Shown here: positions 33,550-42,249 of the stretch, piece by piece
Position numbering within the stretch: the stretch's first letter is position 1
Layout: each line of letters opens with the position of its first letter
Assembly (NCBI RefSeq): GCF_001258055.1
Contig: NZ_CVRM01000022.1
Location: forward strand, 310,001 to 374,000
Direction: 5' to 3'
Origin: Phaeobacter italicus
GTDB taxonomy: Bacteria > Pseudomonadota > Alphaproteobacteria > Rhodobacterales > Rhodobacteraceae
Length of the DNA: 64,000 nucleotides
Position numbers and translations under genes: made by a program
The notes under the pieces: generated by a model
Seen by the model: the letters and a program-made list of their open reading frames with translations, nothing else
The model's database searches: none
What the model was told of the DNA's origin: nothing

Positions 33550-33691
33550 TCGCCTCTTTCCTTATAGAAACAACGCGACTATATAGGACTGAAGTTCCCC
33601 GACAACGGAAACCGCCCCACATCGGGGAAGCCTCTTTCAGGCGACGGGAAAGATGTATCCGGGGGTTTGAGTGTTTTAAGGAGATGAGCAC

Positions 33692-34462
33692 ATGGCAAAA
33701 CCGTTGATGGCCAAGGCTACCGCCGTGTGGCTGGTGGACAATACCACGATCAGCTTCAAACAGATCGCCGATTTTGTGGGCATGCACGAGCTGGAAATCC
33801 AAGGCATTGCTGATGGTGAAGTGGCTGTTGGTGTGAAGGGCTTTGACCCGGTTGCAAACAACCAGCTGACCCAGGAAGAGATCGACAAGGCAGAGGCCAA
33901 CCCGCTTCACAAACTGAAGCTGAAGTTCAACCCTGCTGCCGCAGGTGAGGAAAAACGCCGTGGCCCGCGTTACACCCCGCTGTCCAAGCGTCAGGACCGT
34001 CCTGCGTCGATCTACTGGCTGGTCAAATTCCACCCAGAACTGTCGGACGGCCAGATCTCCAAACTGGTGGGCACCACCAAGCCGACCATTCAGGCGATCC
34101 GCGAGCGGACCCACTGGAACATCGCAAACATCCAGCCGATCGATCCGGTTGCTCTGGGTCTGTGCAAACAGTCCGAACTGGATGCTGCCGTGCAAAAGGC
34201 CGCTGCCAAGAAAGCCGCTGAAGGCGGTGTCATGAGCGATGATGAACGCCGCAAGCTGGTGTCCACCGAACAGTCGCTGGAGATGGACGCAGAGCCGCGC
34301 ATTCCGACCGCGATCGAGGGTCTGGAGACCTTCACTCTTGGTGGTGGCGACAAGTCGAGCACCGATGAGGAAGACACCGTTCGCGATGCGGACAGCTTCT
34401 TCAACCTGCCTGCAGGTGGTGGCGACGATGATGAGGACGACGACGCAGATCCGCGCTTCTGA
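33692..34462 (+). CDS. DUF1013 protein (TrcR-type cell-cycle regulator)
   Basis: A 256-residue alphaproteobacterial protein with the DUF1013 core: AKATAVWLVDNTTISFKQIADFVGMHELEIQGIADGEVAVGVKGFDP (about 6-52) and a second helix-turn-helix-like segment YWLVKFHPELSDGQISKLVGTTKPTIQAIRERTHWN (about 109-144). The C-terminal 60 residues are acidic (ending DDDEDDDADPRF). Family members are annotated as a transcriptional regulator of the cell cycle, TrcR, and are usually essential-looking and highly conserved. The start at 33692 follows AAGGAG. A textbook terminator follows. Confidence 0.88.
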   Translation: MAKPLMAKATAVWLVDNTTISFKQIADFVGMHELEIQGIADGEVAVGVKGFDPVANNQLTQEEIDKAEANPLHKLKLKFNPAAAGEEKRRGPRYTPLSKRQDRPASIYWLVKFHPELSDGQISKLVGTTKPTIQAIRERTHWNIANIQPIDPVALGLCKQSELDAAVQKAAAKKAAEGGVMSDDERRKLVSTEQSLEMDAEPRIPTAIEGLETFTLGGGDKSSTDEEDTVRDADSFFNLPAGGGDDDEDDDADPRF

Positions 34463-34500
34463 TTTCTGCTGCGCCTGAGCTGCAGCCGCAATTGCAAGGA

Positions 34501-34532
34501 CCCCGATACGTGTTGCGTATCGGGGTTTTTTG
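34501..34532 (+). terminator. Intrinsic terminator after the DUF1013 gene
   Basis: A perfect 10-bp stem CCCCGATACG/CGTATCGGGG with a TGTTG loop is followed by six T. Confidence 0.95.
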
Positions 34533-34658
34533 TTGCCTGACGCCATCGAAAGCGCGTTGCAGTTCATCACATGGGGCGCTGACTTTGGGGCAATTGGTGG
34601 GTGGTCGAAAAAATCTGCATTATCCTGTGGATCTCTGCATTTTTATGACATTTCTGCC

Positions 34659-34687
34659 TTGACGCTGGACTGTGGCTGGCGTAATTC
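34659..34687 (+). promoter_or_regulatory. Promoter of the CAT-anticodon tRNA
   Basis: TTGACG and TAATTC are separated by 17 bases and end 9 bases before the mature tRNA, an excellent fit to a housekeeping promoter. Confidence 0.8.
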
Positions 34688-34696
34688 GCCCCCAAC

Positions 34697-34773
<77 letters not shown>

Positions 34774-34862
34774 CTTCTCTCTTACAAAAATGACTCGACC
34801 GACTGGCTAAAATTGCCGGTTTATCACTTTGTTTTCAATCTGTTGTTCTCGCGAGCCGCGGA

Positions 34863-35462
34863 TCAGATTTCCTTGCGGGCGCGCAGGGCGGCGCTGATGG
34901 TGCCTTCGTCGAGATAGTCCAGCTCTCCTCCGATGGGGACACCCTGCGCCAGCGATGTCAGGCGCACCTGACCCGAGAGTTGATCCGCGATGTAATGGGC
35001 CGTGGTCTGCCCATCGATGGTGGCATTCAATGCCAGAATAACCTCGGTCACGGCTTCGGCAGGCACCCGGTCCAGCAGGCGCGGAATGCGCAGATCGTCT
35101 GGCCCGACTGCATCCAGTGCAGAGAGGGTCCCGCCCAATACATGGTAGCGGCCCTTGAAGACGCCTGCACGTTCCATTGCCCAAAGGTCCGAGACGTCCT
35201 CGACCACGCAAAGCTCGCCATTGGCGCGTTCGTTGTCTTCACAGATCGGGCAGATGTCGTTGGTGCCGATGTTGCCACAGTTGAGACACTCACGGGCGGT
35301 CGCGGCCACTTCGGTGATCGAGTCGGCAAGGGGCGTAAGCAGCAGCGCGCGTTTTCGGATCAGATGCAGGACAGCCCGTCGCGCGGACCGGGGGCCAAGC
35401 CCTGGCAGCTTGGCCATCAATGCGATCAGGTTTTCGATTTCGCTGGTCGAGGTGTCGCGCAT
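34863..35462 (-). CDS. recR: Recombination protein RecR
   Basis: A 199-residue protein with the complete RecR order: helix-hairpin-helix ([23 protein letters not shown], about 12-34), four-cysteine zinc finger [18 protein letters not shown] (about 58-75), and Toprim domain ([28 protein letters not shown]). RecR acts with RecO and RecF to load RecA on gapped DNA. It is the last of the dnaX-ORF-ybaB-recR set on the minus strand, as in most bacteria, although a terminator sits between ybaB and recR here. Confidence 0.97.
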   Translation of the reverse strand: MRDTSTSEIENLIALMAKLPGLGPRSARRAVLHLIRKRALLLTPLADSITEVAATARECLNCGNIGTNDICPICEDNERANGELCVVEDVSDLWAMERAGVFKGRYHVLGGTLSALDAVGPDDLRIPRLLDRVPAEAVTEVILALNATIDGQTTAHYIADQLSGQVRLTSLAQGVPIGGELDYLDEGTISAALRARKEI

Positions 35463-35573
35463 CTCAGTGGCCCTTTTTATCTATGCCATATAGGCCAGCC
35501 GCCGCCGCAAAGTGCAAGGGCGGCGCGGTGAAATGTTCAGGTTTTGTTTTATGGCTCTTCTTCCACCGGACAA

Positions 35574-35599
35574 CAAAAAAGGCAGCCGAAGCTGCCTTT
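35574..35599 (-). terminator. Terminator between ybaB and recR
   Basis: On the minus strand AAGGCAGC-TTCG-GCTGCCTT, an 8-bp stem with a stable TTCG loop, is followed by TTTTTTG. It lies 22 bases past the ybaB stop and would limit read-through into recR. Confidence 0.9.
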
Positions 35600-35620
35600 G
35601 TCTGCCGGATCGGGCTGCCC

Positions 35621-35965
35621 TTAGAAGGGCAGCTTGATGTCCTTGGGCAGGCCCATGCTTTCGGTCAGCTTGCCCATTTCGTCCTGCGCCTTTTCAGCCG
35701 CTTTGGCCTGTGCATCCTTGATCGCGGCGAGGATCAGGTCTTCGACCACTTCCTTGTCGTCACCATTGAAGATCGACGGATCGATATCCAGCGCCTTCAG
35801 GTCGCCCTTGGCCGAGGCGGTCGCCTTTACCAGGCCTGCGCCTGCTTCGCCGGTGACCATGACGTTGTGCAGGTCTTCCTGCATCTGCGCCATTTTGGTT
35901 TGCAGTTCCTGTGCCGATTTCATCATCTTGGCCATATCGCCAAGACCACCGAGGCCTTTGAGCAT
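35621..35965 (-). CDS. YbaB/EbfC nucleoid-associated protein
   Basis: A 114-residue protein with the family pattern MLKGLGGLGDMAKMMKSAQELQTKMAQMQEDL at the N-terminus, then VTGEAGAGLVKATASAKGDLKALDIDPSIF and a C-terminal amphipathic helix. It binds DNA as a tweezer-like dimer. Its place between dnaX and recR is the classical one, with a small membrane-protein gene intervening on the dnaX side. Confidence 0.96.
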   Translation of the reverse strand: MLKGLGGLGDMAKMMKSAQELQTKMAQMQEDLHNVMVTGEAGAGLVKATASAKGDLKALDIDPSIFNGDDKEVVEDLILAAIKDAQAKAAEKAQDEMGKLTESMGLPKDIKLPF

Positions 35966-35975
35966 GGTATTTCTC

Positions 35976-36374
35976 CTAAGTGCGGGGGCGCAGGGCGCCG
36001 TAAGTCATCCCTGCACATATCGCAATTGCGAGCCCGATGAACAAGTGGGGGGAGGCCACGCAGTCCTGGATAATACCCAGGGCTCTCTTGTCATCAAAGA
36101 GCTGCTCTTGGCTGTCCACCGTGATGACAAGGGCCAATAGCCCCCACAGGAGGCCCGCAGCGGCATAGACGGCGCGCCGACGGCTGTAGAGCGCGATGGC
36201 AACGAGGAGGTAGAGGGCGACAACCGCAGGCTTGGTCGACAGATCAAGGAGGAAAACCCAGCCGCCCTGATCGCGACTGTCCCCCTCAAGGCAGGGCGAT
36301 GCGCCTGCGATTGCCGACGAGGCATAGGCGCAGGCTGCGAGGGTGAGCGTTACTCTTCCTCGAAGGGATCCCAT
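35976..36374 (-). CDS. Small membrane protein of unknown function between dnaX and ybaB
   Basis: A 132-residue protein not recognised as any named family. The first 23 residues look like a signal or first membrane segment (LTLAACAYASSAIAGA), two cysteines lie at about 14 and 28, and three further hydrophobic segments follow (about 48-62, 68-86, 108-127). The start lies inside the end of dnaX (25-base overlap) and the stop is 10 bases before ybaB, so it is translationally embedded in that operon. It is absent from the canonical dnaX-ybaB-recR order. Confidence 0.65.
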   Translation of the reverse strand: MGSLRGRVTLTLAACAYASSAIAGASPCLEGDSRDQGGWVFLLDLSTKPAVVALYLLVAIALYSRRRAVYAAAGLLWGLLALVITVDSQEQLFDDKRALGIIQDCVASPHLFIGLAIAICAGMTYGALRPRT

Positions 36375-38173
36375 TCATCCTCGACTTCCGGCAGGGCTTC
36401 GGCCTGCACTTCAGCTGCGAGATCCTCGGCGGTGCGGATTTTGGTGATCTTGGCTTTCGGGAAGTTTTCCAAGACGGCCTGAACGATCGGGTGTTTGCTG
36501 GCTTCGGCGCGCAAGGCGTTCTCTGCCGCGTTTTCGCGTTCGGTGATGGTTTCGCCACCGCCCTCGTTGGCGAGCGAGATCACCCAGCGGGCATGGGTCC
36601 AGTTCTGCAGCTGCTGACCCAGACGGGCGGCAAGATCCTTGGGCGCGTCGTCTGTCGGTTGGATGGTGATACGACCGGGCTGATAGGACACCAGCCGCAG
36701 GTAGGTTTTCACATACTCCAGCAGCAGGCCGTCCCGTTTGACCCGGATCAGTTCCAGCACATGTTCAAAGCTGGGATAGCGCGCCAGCGCAAGGTCGGCC
36801 TGTGGTGCGAGGGCTGTGGCCTGTCCGTTGCCAGCCGACATCGTCGGCCCACCCTGAGGCCCTCCGGAGGGGGCGCCCTGCTGTGGGACATAGCCGCCGG
36901 GGCCACCGCTGGACGGGCCGCCCGCGCCCCCCATAGGGGCGTTCATGTGAGGGGCGTTCATCTGCCCGCCACCTGGATGCGGCGGGGGCGGCGTGTCTTG
37001 CAGCGTGCGCATCAGTTGTTCGGGCGTCGGCAGGTCGGCGACATGGGTCAGGCGGATCACAGCCATTTCTGCCGCCATCATTGCGTTCGGCGCGGCGGCG
37101 ACTTCTTCCAGTGCTTTCAGCAGCATCTGCCACATCCGCGTCAGCACCCGCATCGGCAGTGCTTCGGCCATCTGGCTGCCACGGGCGCGTTCGTCGGGGC
37201 TGACGGTGGGGTCTTCGGCTGCGTCGGGGGTGATTTTAACGACCGACACCCAATGGGTGATTTCGGCCAGGTCGCGCAGCACCGCCAGTGGGTCTGCGCC
37301 CTCGGCATATTGTGCGCTGAGTTCCGTCAGGGCGGCGGCAGCATCGCCGCGCAGGATCATGTCCATCAGGTCCAGCACCCGGCCGCGGTCCGCGAGGCCC
37401 AGCATGGCACGGACCTGATCGGCGGTGGTCTCTCCAGCGCCGTGAGAAATGGCCTGATCCAGCAGCGAGGTCGCGTCTCGGGCAGAGCCTTCGGCGGCGC
37501 GGGTGATAAGGGCTAGAGCGTCTTCAGCAATGTCTGCGCCTTCGGCGGTGGCGATCCTGCGAAGAAGGTCGATCATCACCTCTGGCTCGATCCGCCGCAA
37601 ATCGAAGCGCTGGCAGCGCGACAGCACCGTCACCGGCACCTTGCGAATTTCGGTGGTGGCAAAGATGAATTTCACATGTGCAGGCGGTTCCTCCAGCGTC
37701 TTCAACAGGGCGTTGAAGGCGGAGGTCGACAGCATGTGCACCTCGTCGATGATGTAAATCTTATAGCGGGCGGAGGCGGCGCGGTACTGAACCGAATCGA
37801 TGATCTCGCGGATGTCGCCCACACCTGTTCGGCTGGCGGCGTCCATCTCCATCACATCGACATGCCGACCTTCCATGATCGCGGTGCAGTGTTCGCATTT
37901 ACCGCAGGGGTCGGTGGTGGGGCCACCCTGGCCGTCTTCTCCGATGCAGTTCATGCCTTTGGCGATGATCCGGGCGGTCGTGGTTTTTCCGGTGCCGCGG
38001 ATACCGGTCATGATGAAAGCCTGGGCAATGCGGTCGGCAGCAAAGGCGTTCTTCAGCGTGCGCACCATCGCGTCCTGACCGACCAGATCGGCAAAGGTCT
38101 CGGGGCGGTATTTCCGGGCCAGAACCTGATATTGGCCGGTGGCCTGACCGGTGTCGCCTGCTGTCTCGTTCAT
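36350..38173 (-). CDS. dnaX: DNA polymerase III subunit gamma/tau
   Basis: The 607-residue clamp-loader ATPase has Walker A GIRGTGKTTTARIIAKGM, the zinc finger with CGKCEHC, DEVHMLSTSAFNALLKTLEEPP (DExH Walker B), the SRC motif VTVLSRCQRFDLRR and sensor 2. The middle (about 390-450) is a Gly/Pro-rich linker (GGGQMNAPHMNAPMGGAGGP), and a C-terminal tau domain binds the polymerase. No A-rich slippery frameshift signal of the E. coli type was noticed. It heads the dnaX-ORF-ybaB operon. Confidence 0.97.
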   Translation of the reverse strand: MNETAGDTGQATGQYQVLARKYRPETFADLVGQDAMVRTLKNAFAADRIAQAFIMTGIRGTGKTTTARIIAKGMNCIGEDGQGGPTTDPCGKCEHCTAIMEGRHVDVMEMDAASRTGVGDIREIIDSVQYRAASARYKIYIIDEVHMLSTSAFNALLKTLEEPPAHVKFIFATTEIRKVPVTVLSRCQRFDLRRIEPEVMIDLLRRIATAEGADIAEDALALITRAAEGSARDATSLLDQAISHGAGETTADQVRAMLGLADRGRVLDLMDMILRGDAAAALTELSAQYAEGADPLAVLRDLAEITHWVSVVKITPDAAEDPTVSPDERARGSQMAEALPMRVLTRMWQMLLKALEEVAAAPNAMMAAEMAVIRLTHVADLPTPEQLMRTLQDTPPPPHPGGGQMNAPHMNAPMGGAGGPSSGGPGGYVPQQGAPSGGPQGGPTMSAGNGQATALAPQADLALARYPSFEHVLELIRVKRDGLLLEYVKTYLRLVSYQPGRITIQPTDDAPKDLAARLGQQLQNWTHARWVISLANEGGGETITERENAAENALRAEASKHPIVQAVLENFPKAKITKIRTAEDLAAEVQAEALPEVEDEWDPFEEE

Positions 38174-38394
38174 GATGCCCCGTACCAGATTCGCTGTCGC
38201 CTTGGTTGAGACTGTAACCTAGGCAAGCGGGCGCATTTCGTCCACCGCTGTTGCGGTCCGTGATACGGTCGAGAGATTCCATTAGGTCCGGCGCCGGGCT
38301 GAGGATAGACTGGCTGCTGTCGTGGATCTGGCGCCTGGTTCTATGCCGGGCTGTCATATGGAAATGCGCGGAAACGTGGGATGGGGGGCGTGAC

Positions 38395-38955
38395 GTGGAG
38401 GACGGATCGCAACACTGCGATGAGACACAGAAGGGCGGGCCGGGGGACGGTCTGACCCTGCATGCGCTCTCTGTCGCTGACGGTATCCTGGCCCTTTGTC
38501 CCTTGCCCGGCGCTGGTGGGGACTATGAGGCGGATATGGCCCATATTCGTGAGTGGCAACCGGGGCTGGTAATTTCCATGACCACCACAGAAGAGCACGA
38601 AACGCTCGGCGCAAGAACGCTTGGCGCGGATTTGCAAGGCATGGGCTGTCGCTGGATCCATTTGCCGGTGCCGGATTTCAGCCCTCCACCGCCGGATATT
38701 CTGGCACGGTGGCCCGAGGTCAGCCATCTGGCGCGCAAGGCGCTTGTCGGCGGTGGGCGGGTGTTGGTGCACTGCCGGGGGGGATGTGGACGGTCGGGAA
38801 TGGTGGTGTTGCGCCTGATGACGGAATGCGGCGAAAAGCCAGAGCTTGCCCTGGCCCGGCTGAGGCAGGTGCGCCCTTGTGCCATTGAGACCGACGCCCA
38901 GATGGCCTGGGCCTATGGCCCGCGCCGGATCCCCAGCGCGGGCAGTGACGGCTGA
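38395..38955 (+). CDS. Dual-specificity protein phosphatase family protein
   Basis: A protein of about 186 residues with the cysteine phosphatase loop HCRGGCGRSG (Cys127 and Arg133, C-x5-R) and a probable general acid aspartate in LPVPDFSPPP (Asp94), the cyclin-dependent kinase inhibitor 3/DSP layout. It probably dephosphorylates phosphoproteins or phospholipids; no substrate is evident. The GTG at 38395 with a GGGGGG run upstream is the preferred start, but an upstream extension to 38251 is open and the choice is uncertain. It is divergent from dnaX. Confidence 0.8.
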   Translation: MEDGSQHCDETQKGGPGDGLTLHALSVADGILALCPLPGAGGDYEADMAHIREWQPGLVISMTTTEEHETLGARTLGADLQGMGCRWIHLPVPDFSPPPPDILARWPEVSHLARKALVGGGRVLVHCRGGCGRSGMVVLRLMTECGEKPELALARLRQVRPCAIETDAQMAWAYGPRRIPSAGSDG

Positions 38956-38986
38956 CTGATCTGCAGTGCAAAACTCCTGTCGGCGC

Positions 38987-39412
38987 TCAGGCCGATGCTA
39001 AAGCAGCCTGCGCCTTTGGCTGTGACGGCAGTGAGCGGCGCGGCAGTGCCTGGGCAAGGCCGCTGGGATAGGTTTGATTGCGTTTCGGCACAAAGGGCGA
39101 TGCCGCCGGATCAAAGATGGCATCGGCGAATTGATCCAGACCGCTGAGCGAGGCGTCTTCGCCAACGCCCGTGAAAATACGGATGCGGCTGTGGCTGGCG
39201 ACAAATCGTGCAGAACAGCGGCTGGCACAGCGCGCGTCGCAGCGTTCAAGCAGGCAGGTGCCGGTGATTTCAAAATCATCCGTTGTCGATGGTCGGGCCT
39301 GATCCAGCGCCATCCCAAGGCGCGCAATCATGCGTTCAACAGCGGGGCAGGGGCGCCCCAAATGACGGCAGCTGCTGACAGAGTAGCTGTGTGTTGTGTC
39401 GGTCCAGTTCAT
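38987..39412 (-). CDS. Six-cysteine protein of unknown function under a cobalamin riboswitch
   Basis: A 141-residue protein not confidently matched to a named family. Cysteines lie at 15, 22, 53, 58, 62 and 66, the last four in the run C-x4-C-x3-C-x3-C (GTCLLERCDARCASRC), followed by RIFTGV. The layout faintly recalls thioredoxin-like [2Fe-2S] ferredoxins and the DUF1636 metal-binding family, also often B12-regulated; this is a weak similarity. The ATG at 39412 has GGAGGG upstream; an upstream in-frame start at 39490 overlaps the leader. It is the only gene downstream of the riboswitch on this strand, so B12 shortage should induce it. Confidence 0.72.
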   Translation of the reverse strand: MNWTDTTHSYSVSSCRHLGRPCPAVERMIARLGMALDQARPSTTDDFEITGTCLLERCDARCASRCSARFVASHSRIRIFTGVGEDASLSGLDQFADAIFDPAASPFVPKRNQTYPSGLAQALPRRSLPSQPKAQAALASA

Positions 39413-39511
39413 TGCGCCCTCCGCGCGTTGGCGGCGCATTCGGACAGAGCTGGCAAGCCTGAGAAGGACATGCAGACCCTGCCAGGACACCCCGCCCGGT
39501 TGTGGTTTCTT

Positions 39512-39718
39512 ACGAGATGGCAGGTCTCCTGACTTGCGGGTCGCAGCTGATCCGGGCCTTCCCGATGCCGTGGCTTGGTGCCTGCATCAGTGGCTTTGTC
39601 CGGGGTCGCTCGCCGCTTACAGTTGCGGGGGCAGTCGCGGCATTGATCTGCTTGAAATGAGCCGATCGCACCGTGTTCCCTTTTCATCCCGGCCACAATG
39701 CAGCGCGGGAACCATCAC
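39512..39718 (-). ncRNA. Cobalamin (B12) riboswitch
   Basis: Read on the minus strand, all core elements are present in order: AAAAGGGAA, GGTGCGAT, the conserved GCCCCCGCAACTGTAAGCGG, GCCACTG in the L5 region, CGGGAAGGC, and the B12 box AGTCAGGAGACCTGCC (39519-39534). It precedes the six-cysteine gene by about 100 bases. Adenosylcobalamin binding should reduce its expression. The intervening leader has no clear terminator stem, which suggests control of translation rather than attenuation. Confidence 0.95.
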
Positions 39719-39722
39719 CCAA

Positions 39723-39752
39723 TGGCTAGCGGGATGCGCGACGAGTCGTCAA
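39723..39752 (-). promoter_or_regulatory. Promoter of the riboswitch transcript
   Basis: On the minus strand TTGACG (39747-39752) and TAGCCA (39723-39728) are 18 bases apart, placing a start about 7 bases downstream at the riboswitch 5' end. Confidence 0.65.
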
Positions 39753-39894
39753 GCATTGGATCCATAAATTGTGGAAAAGACTCTGGAAGGCGGCAGATGT
39801 TGTGCGCAATCAACCTCATCGGCCCGGATTTGGGATCATGCGATCCAATAGGCGTCCCCAAAGGGGCAGAGACCGGTTGATTGGGGGATAAGGT

Positions 39895-39988
39895 GAGAGG
39901 TTGGACATCGACCCAAGCGGGGCTCGTTGTGGCTGCTTCCTTCCGGACCTGACCAGGTTGGCGAGGCGCTCGCCCGCGCCAACCTCTC
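39895..39988 (-). ncRNA. ffs: Signal recognition particle RNA (small bacterial type)
   Basis: On the minus strand the apical domain reads GGTCAGGTCCGGAAGGAAGC, the invariant Ffh-binding motif with GGAA tetraloop. It is enclosed by long pairing arms starting GAGAGGTTGG and ending CCAACCTCTC. With Ffh it targets ribosomes making membrane proteins. The mature ends may extend a few bases further; the coordinates are those of the paired core. Confidence 0.95.
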
Positions 39989-40060
39989 AAGGCCCGATAT
40001 AGGGGGGGTGACCAGGAATGGCAAGCCTGTCTGCAATCAAACCAATGGCCGCTGCAAAAC

Positions 40061-41923
40061 TCAGAGAGAGACAACCACTTTCAAAAACCCATCGGGGGTC
40101 AAACCGGCGACACGGTGGGTTGCGGGGTCCAGTTCATGCAGGTGGGCCCTGGCATCGGGACCAGTGAAGATTTCTACCTGGGTCTGCGGCATCTGCCTCA
40201 GGCGCCACGGGTATGGCGCATCCTCCAGCGGGTCGCGGGGAAGTCGACCTGCAACGTAGTCACAGATAGCATCGCGCACCCTGACAGAGGGCAGCGGCAG
40301 GCGTGTTGCGGTTTGCGGTACGGCGAAATTGCCACCACCGCCGATCCGGAAACTGTTCACTGTAATGGCAAAATGCTGGCTGTCGCGTACCGGTGCACCC
40401 TGCCAGCACAGGTTGCGGATACGGCTGGACTGCGGATCGCAGAGGGTCCCGTTGCTACTGAAACGCGGTGGCGCCGAGACATCGATGTCGTATTCGAGGC
40501 CGAAAATCACATCAAAGTTATGGCCTGCGCGGTCCTCATCAATGAGGGGTTGGTCGCCTTCACCTGGGCGGATTGTGTTGAAAAGCCCCGCCGACATCTC
40601 GAGCCAATCCCGCAGCTGCGCCCCGTCAACGACCACTGCGCGCAGCTCGTTGGGGAAGGGCTGAATGTCGACCACATGGCGCATGTACATCGGTCCTTCG
40701 GGGACGTCGGTGTAGTTGCTTGGCCCGGAACGGGCGCCAAACTTGCCCGGTGCACAGGCCGACAAAAGGGGGAGATTCGCAGCAACGGTGTTTTGCAGCA
40801 ATGGACGCACCGCAGCGGCCTGGGCCCAGGCGGCAAGCGAAAGGGCGCGGTCCTCTGTCACGAAGGAAAAGAACGAGTGCAGCGACTGCGCGGTCCCCCC
40901 TACGGGTTGCGCCATGCGCCTGCGGGTGCGTTCATGCTGCGGGGCCAGTGCCTCGGTCAGGGTCTGTTGCTCTGGCGACTGGGGTTGGACCGTACCGTCC
41001 GGTCCACGTTTGATGATTGGCTTCAGATCCACGGAATGATCCGTGATCTGCCATCCATCCTGCGCGCTGTGCGTCAGGAAAAGGTCGATGATACCAAGGT
41101 GTGAACCATGGGCGCCGGGCATCACAACCGGTTTGGCAAATGTGTGGCGCCCGTCCGGCAAGGTCAGATGGGTGTGACCCGCGACGATTGCGTCCAGTTC
41201 CGTCAACATGCTGAGCGGCTTTAGCGCGTTTTCGGCGTCATCTTCGCCGTCATGCGGGTCAAGACCGGTGTGGGCCAATGCAATCACCAGATCGCAGCCT
41301 GCGTCGCGCAAGGATGCAGCCGTCCGTTGGGCGCTGGTGACCATCTGGTCGATTTCGACCTTGTCGCGCAGCTGATAGGCGCCCCATTTCATCGTATGTG
41401 GTGGCAGCACCGACAGCAGGCCCAGCCTGATTGGACAGGTGCCGGTTCCAAGATGCAAATCGCGGTGAATGATCGTGGTCGTGGAAAACGGCAAAGACAA
41501 CTCGGGGTCGAGTGCGCGGACATTGGAGCAAATCACACTGCAGTCCATCTGGGCCACTGTCTGGCTCAGCACGTCGATGCCAAAATCGAAATCATGATTG
41601 CCCAATCCGATGGCATCATATCCCAGCAGGTCAAAGGCAAGCGGAACAGCGGCCTGAGTGGGATCGCCGATACGGGTGGGCAGTTCGGCCAGTGGCGTGC
41701 CGAACAGACTATCGCCGTTGTCGACCAGCACAGTGCTGGCACGCGTCTTTTCTGCCTCTGCACGGGCCTGATCAATCAGGCTTGCAACCCGCGACAGACC
41801 GACGGTCGGATCTGGTCGATCCGAATAATAGTCATAACTCAACAGGTTGGCATGCAGGTCCGTCGTCGCCAGAATGCGCAGACATCCAACTTCGTGGTCG
41901 TCGGTTTGCTCCGATCCTGTCAT
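40061..41923 (-). CDS. 2',3'-cyclic-nucleotide 2'-phosphodiesterase/3'-nucleotidase (5'-nucleotidase family)
   Basis: The 620-residue protein has the two domains of the CpdB/UshA family: a metallophosphoesterase with ILATTDLHANLLSYDYY, VDNGDSLFGTP, GLGNHDFDFG, VIALAHTGLD and VAGHTHL, then a C-terminal 5'-nucleotidase domain with MYMRHVVDIQPFPNELRAVVVDG and the substrate-stacking region. Family members normally carry a signal peptide for the periplasm. Here the N-terminus (MTGSEQTDDHEVGCLRILATTD) is hydrophilic and none is seen, and no alternative upstream start adding one is obvious. It would hydrolyse RNA breakdown products. Location is therefore uncertain. Confidence 0.9.
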   Translation of the reverse strand: MTGSEQTDDHEVGCLRILATTDLHANLLSYDYYSDRPDPTVGLSRVASLIDQARAEAEKTRASTVLVDNGDSLFGTPLAELPTRIGDPTQAAVPLAFDLLGYDAIGLGNHDFDFGIDVLSQTVAQMDCSVICSNVRALDPELSLPFSTTTIIHRDLHLGTGTCPIRLGLLSVLPPHTMKWGAYQLRDKVEIDQMVTSAQRTAASLRDAGCDLVIALAHTGLDPHDGEDDAENALKPLSMLTELDAIVAGHTHLTLPDGRHTFAKPVVMPGAHGSHLGIIDLFLTHSAQDGWQITDHSVDLKPIIKRGPDGTVQPQSPEQQTLTEALAPQHERTRRRMAQPVGGTAQSLHSFFSFVTEDRALSLAAWAQAAAVRPLLQNTVAANLPLLSACAPGKFGARSGPSNYTDVPEGPMYMRHVVDIQPFPNELRAVVVDGAQLRDWLEMSAGLFNTIRPGEGDQPLIDEDRAGHNFDVIFGLEYDIDVSAPPRFSSNGTLCDPQSSRIRNLCWQGAPVRDSQHFAITVNSFRIGGGGNFAVPQTATRLPLPSVRVRDAICDYVAGRLPRDPLEDAPYPWRLRQMPQTQVEIFTGPDARAHLHELDPATHRVAGLTPDGFLKVVVSL

Positions 41924-42249
41924 GTTGCGCTTCTTGCAAATCTCACGGTGTTTCCAGGCAATGGCGAAGGTTGCGAATTTATTAACAACTCACCGGCGCA
42001 GTTTGAAGCAACCAAACTCCGAACTGGAAAGCTGTTTTTTGCGGAGAATTAGACACAAAATGCTTCTTCCCCCTTGAGATAAGTGTGATTTGCGATTTTC
42101 AAGATTTATATGGGAAAACGGTTTTCTCCCTGACTGTGACCCTGAAGAGACAGCGTTGCAACCAATGGGGGAGTTTGTGCGGTTATTTCAAGCAGCTAGC
42201 ACGTGTGCAACAGCGCCGCGCGGGGCAGAGACAGGTTAAGGACGGGTCC
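41924..42249. other. Intergenic region with a 13-base palindrome
   Basis: No gene is seen. It contains an AT-rich stretch and GAAAACGGTTTTC at 42114-42126, a perfect palindrome around one central base, flanked by GG and TCCC. It could be an operator for nudC or the divergent nucleotidase. Nothing else stands out. Confidence 0.4.
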
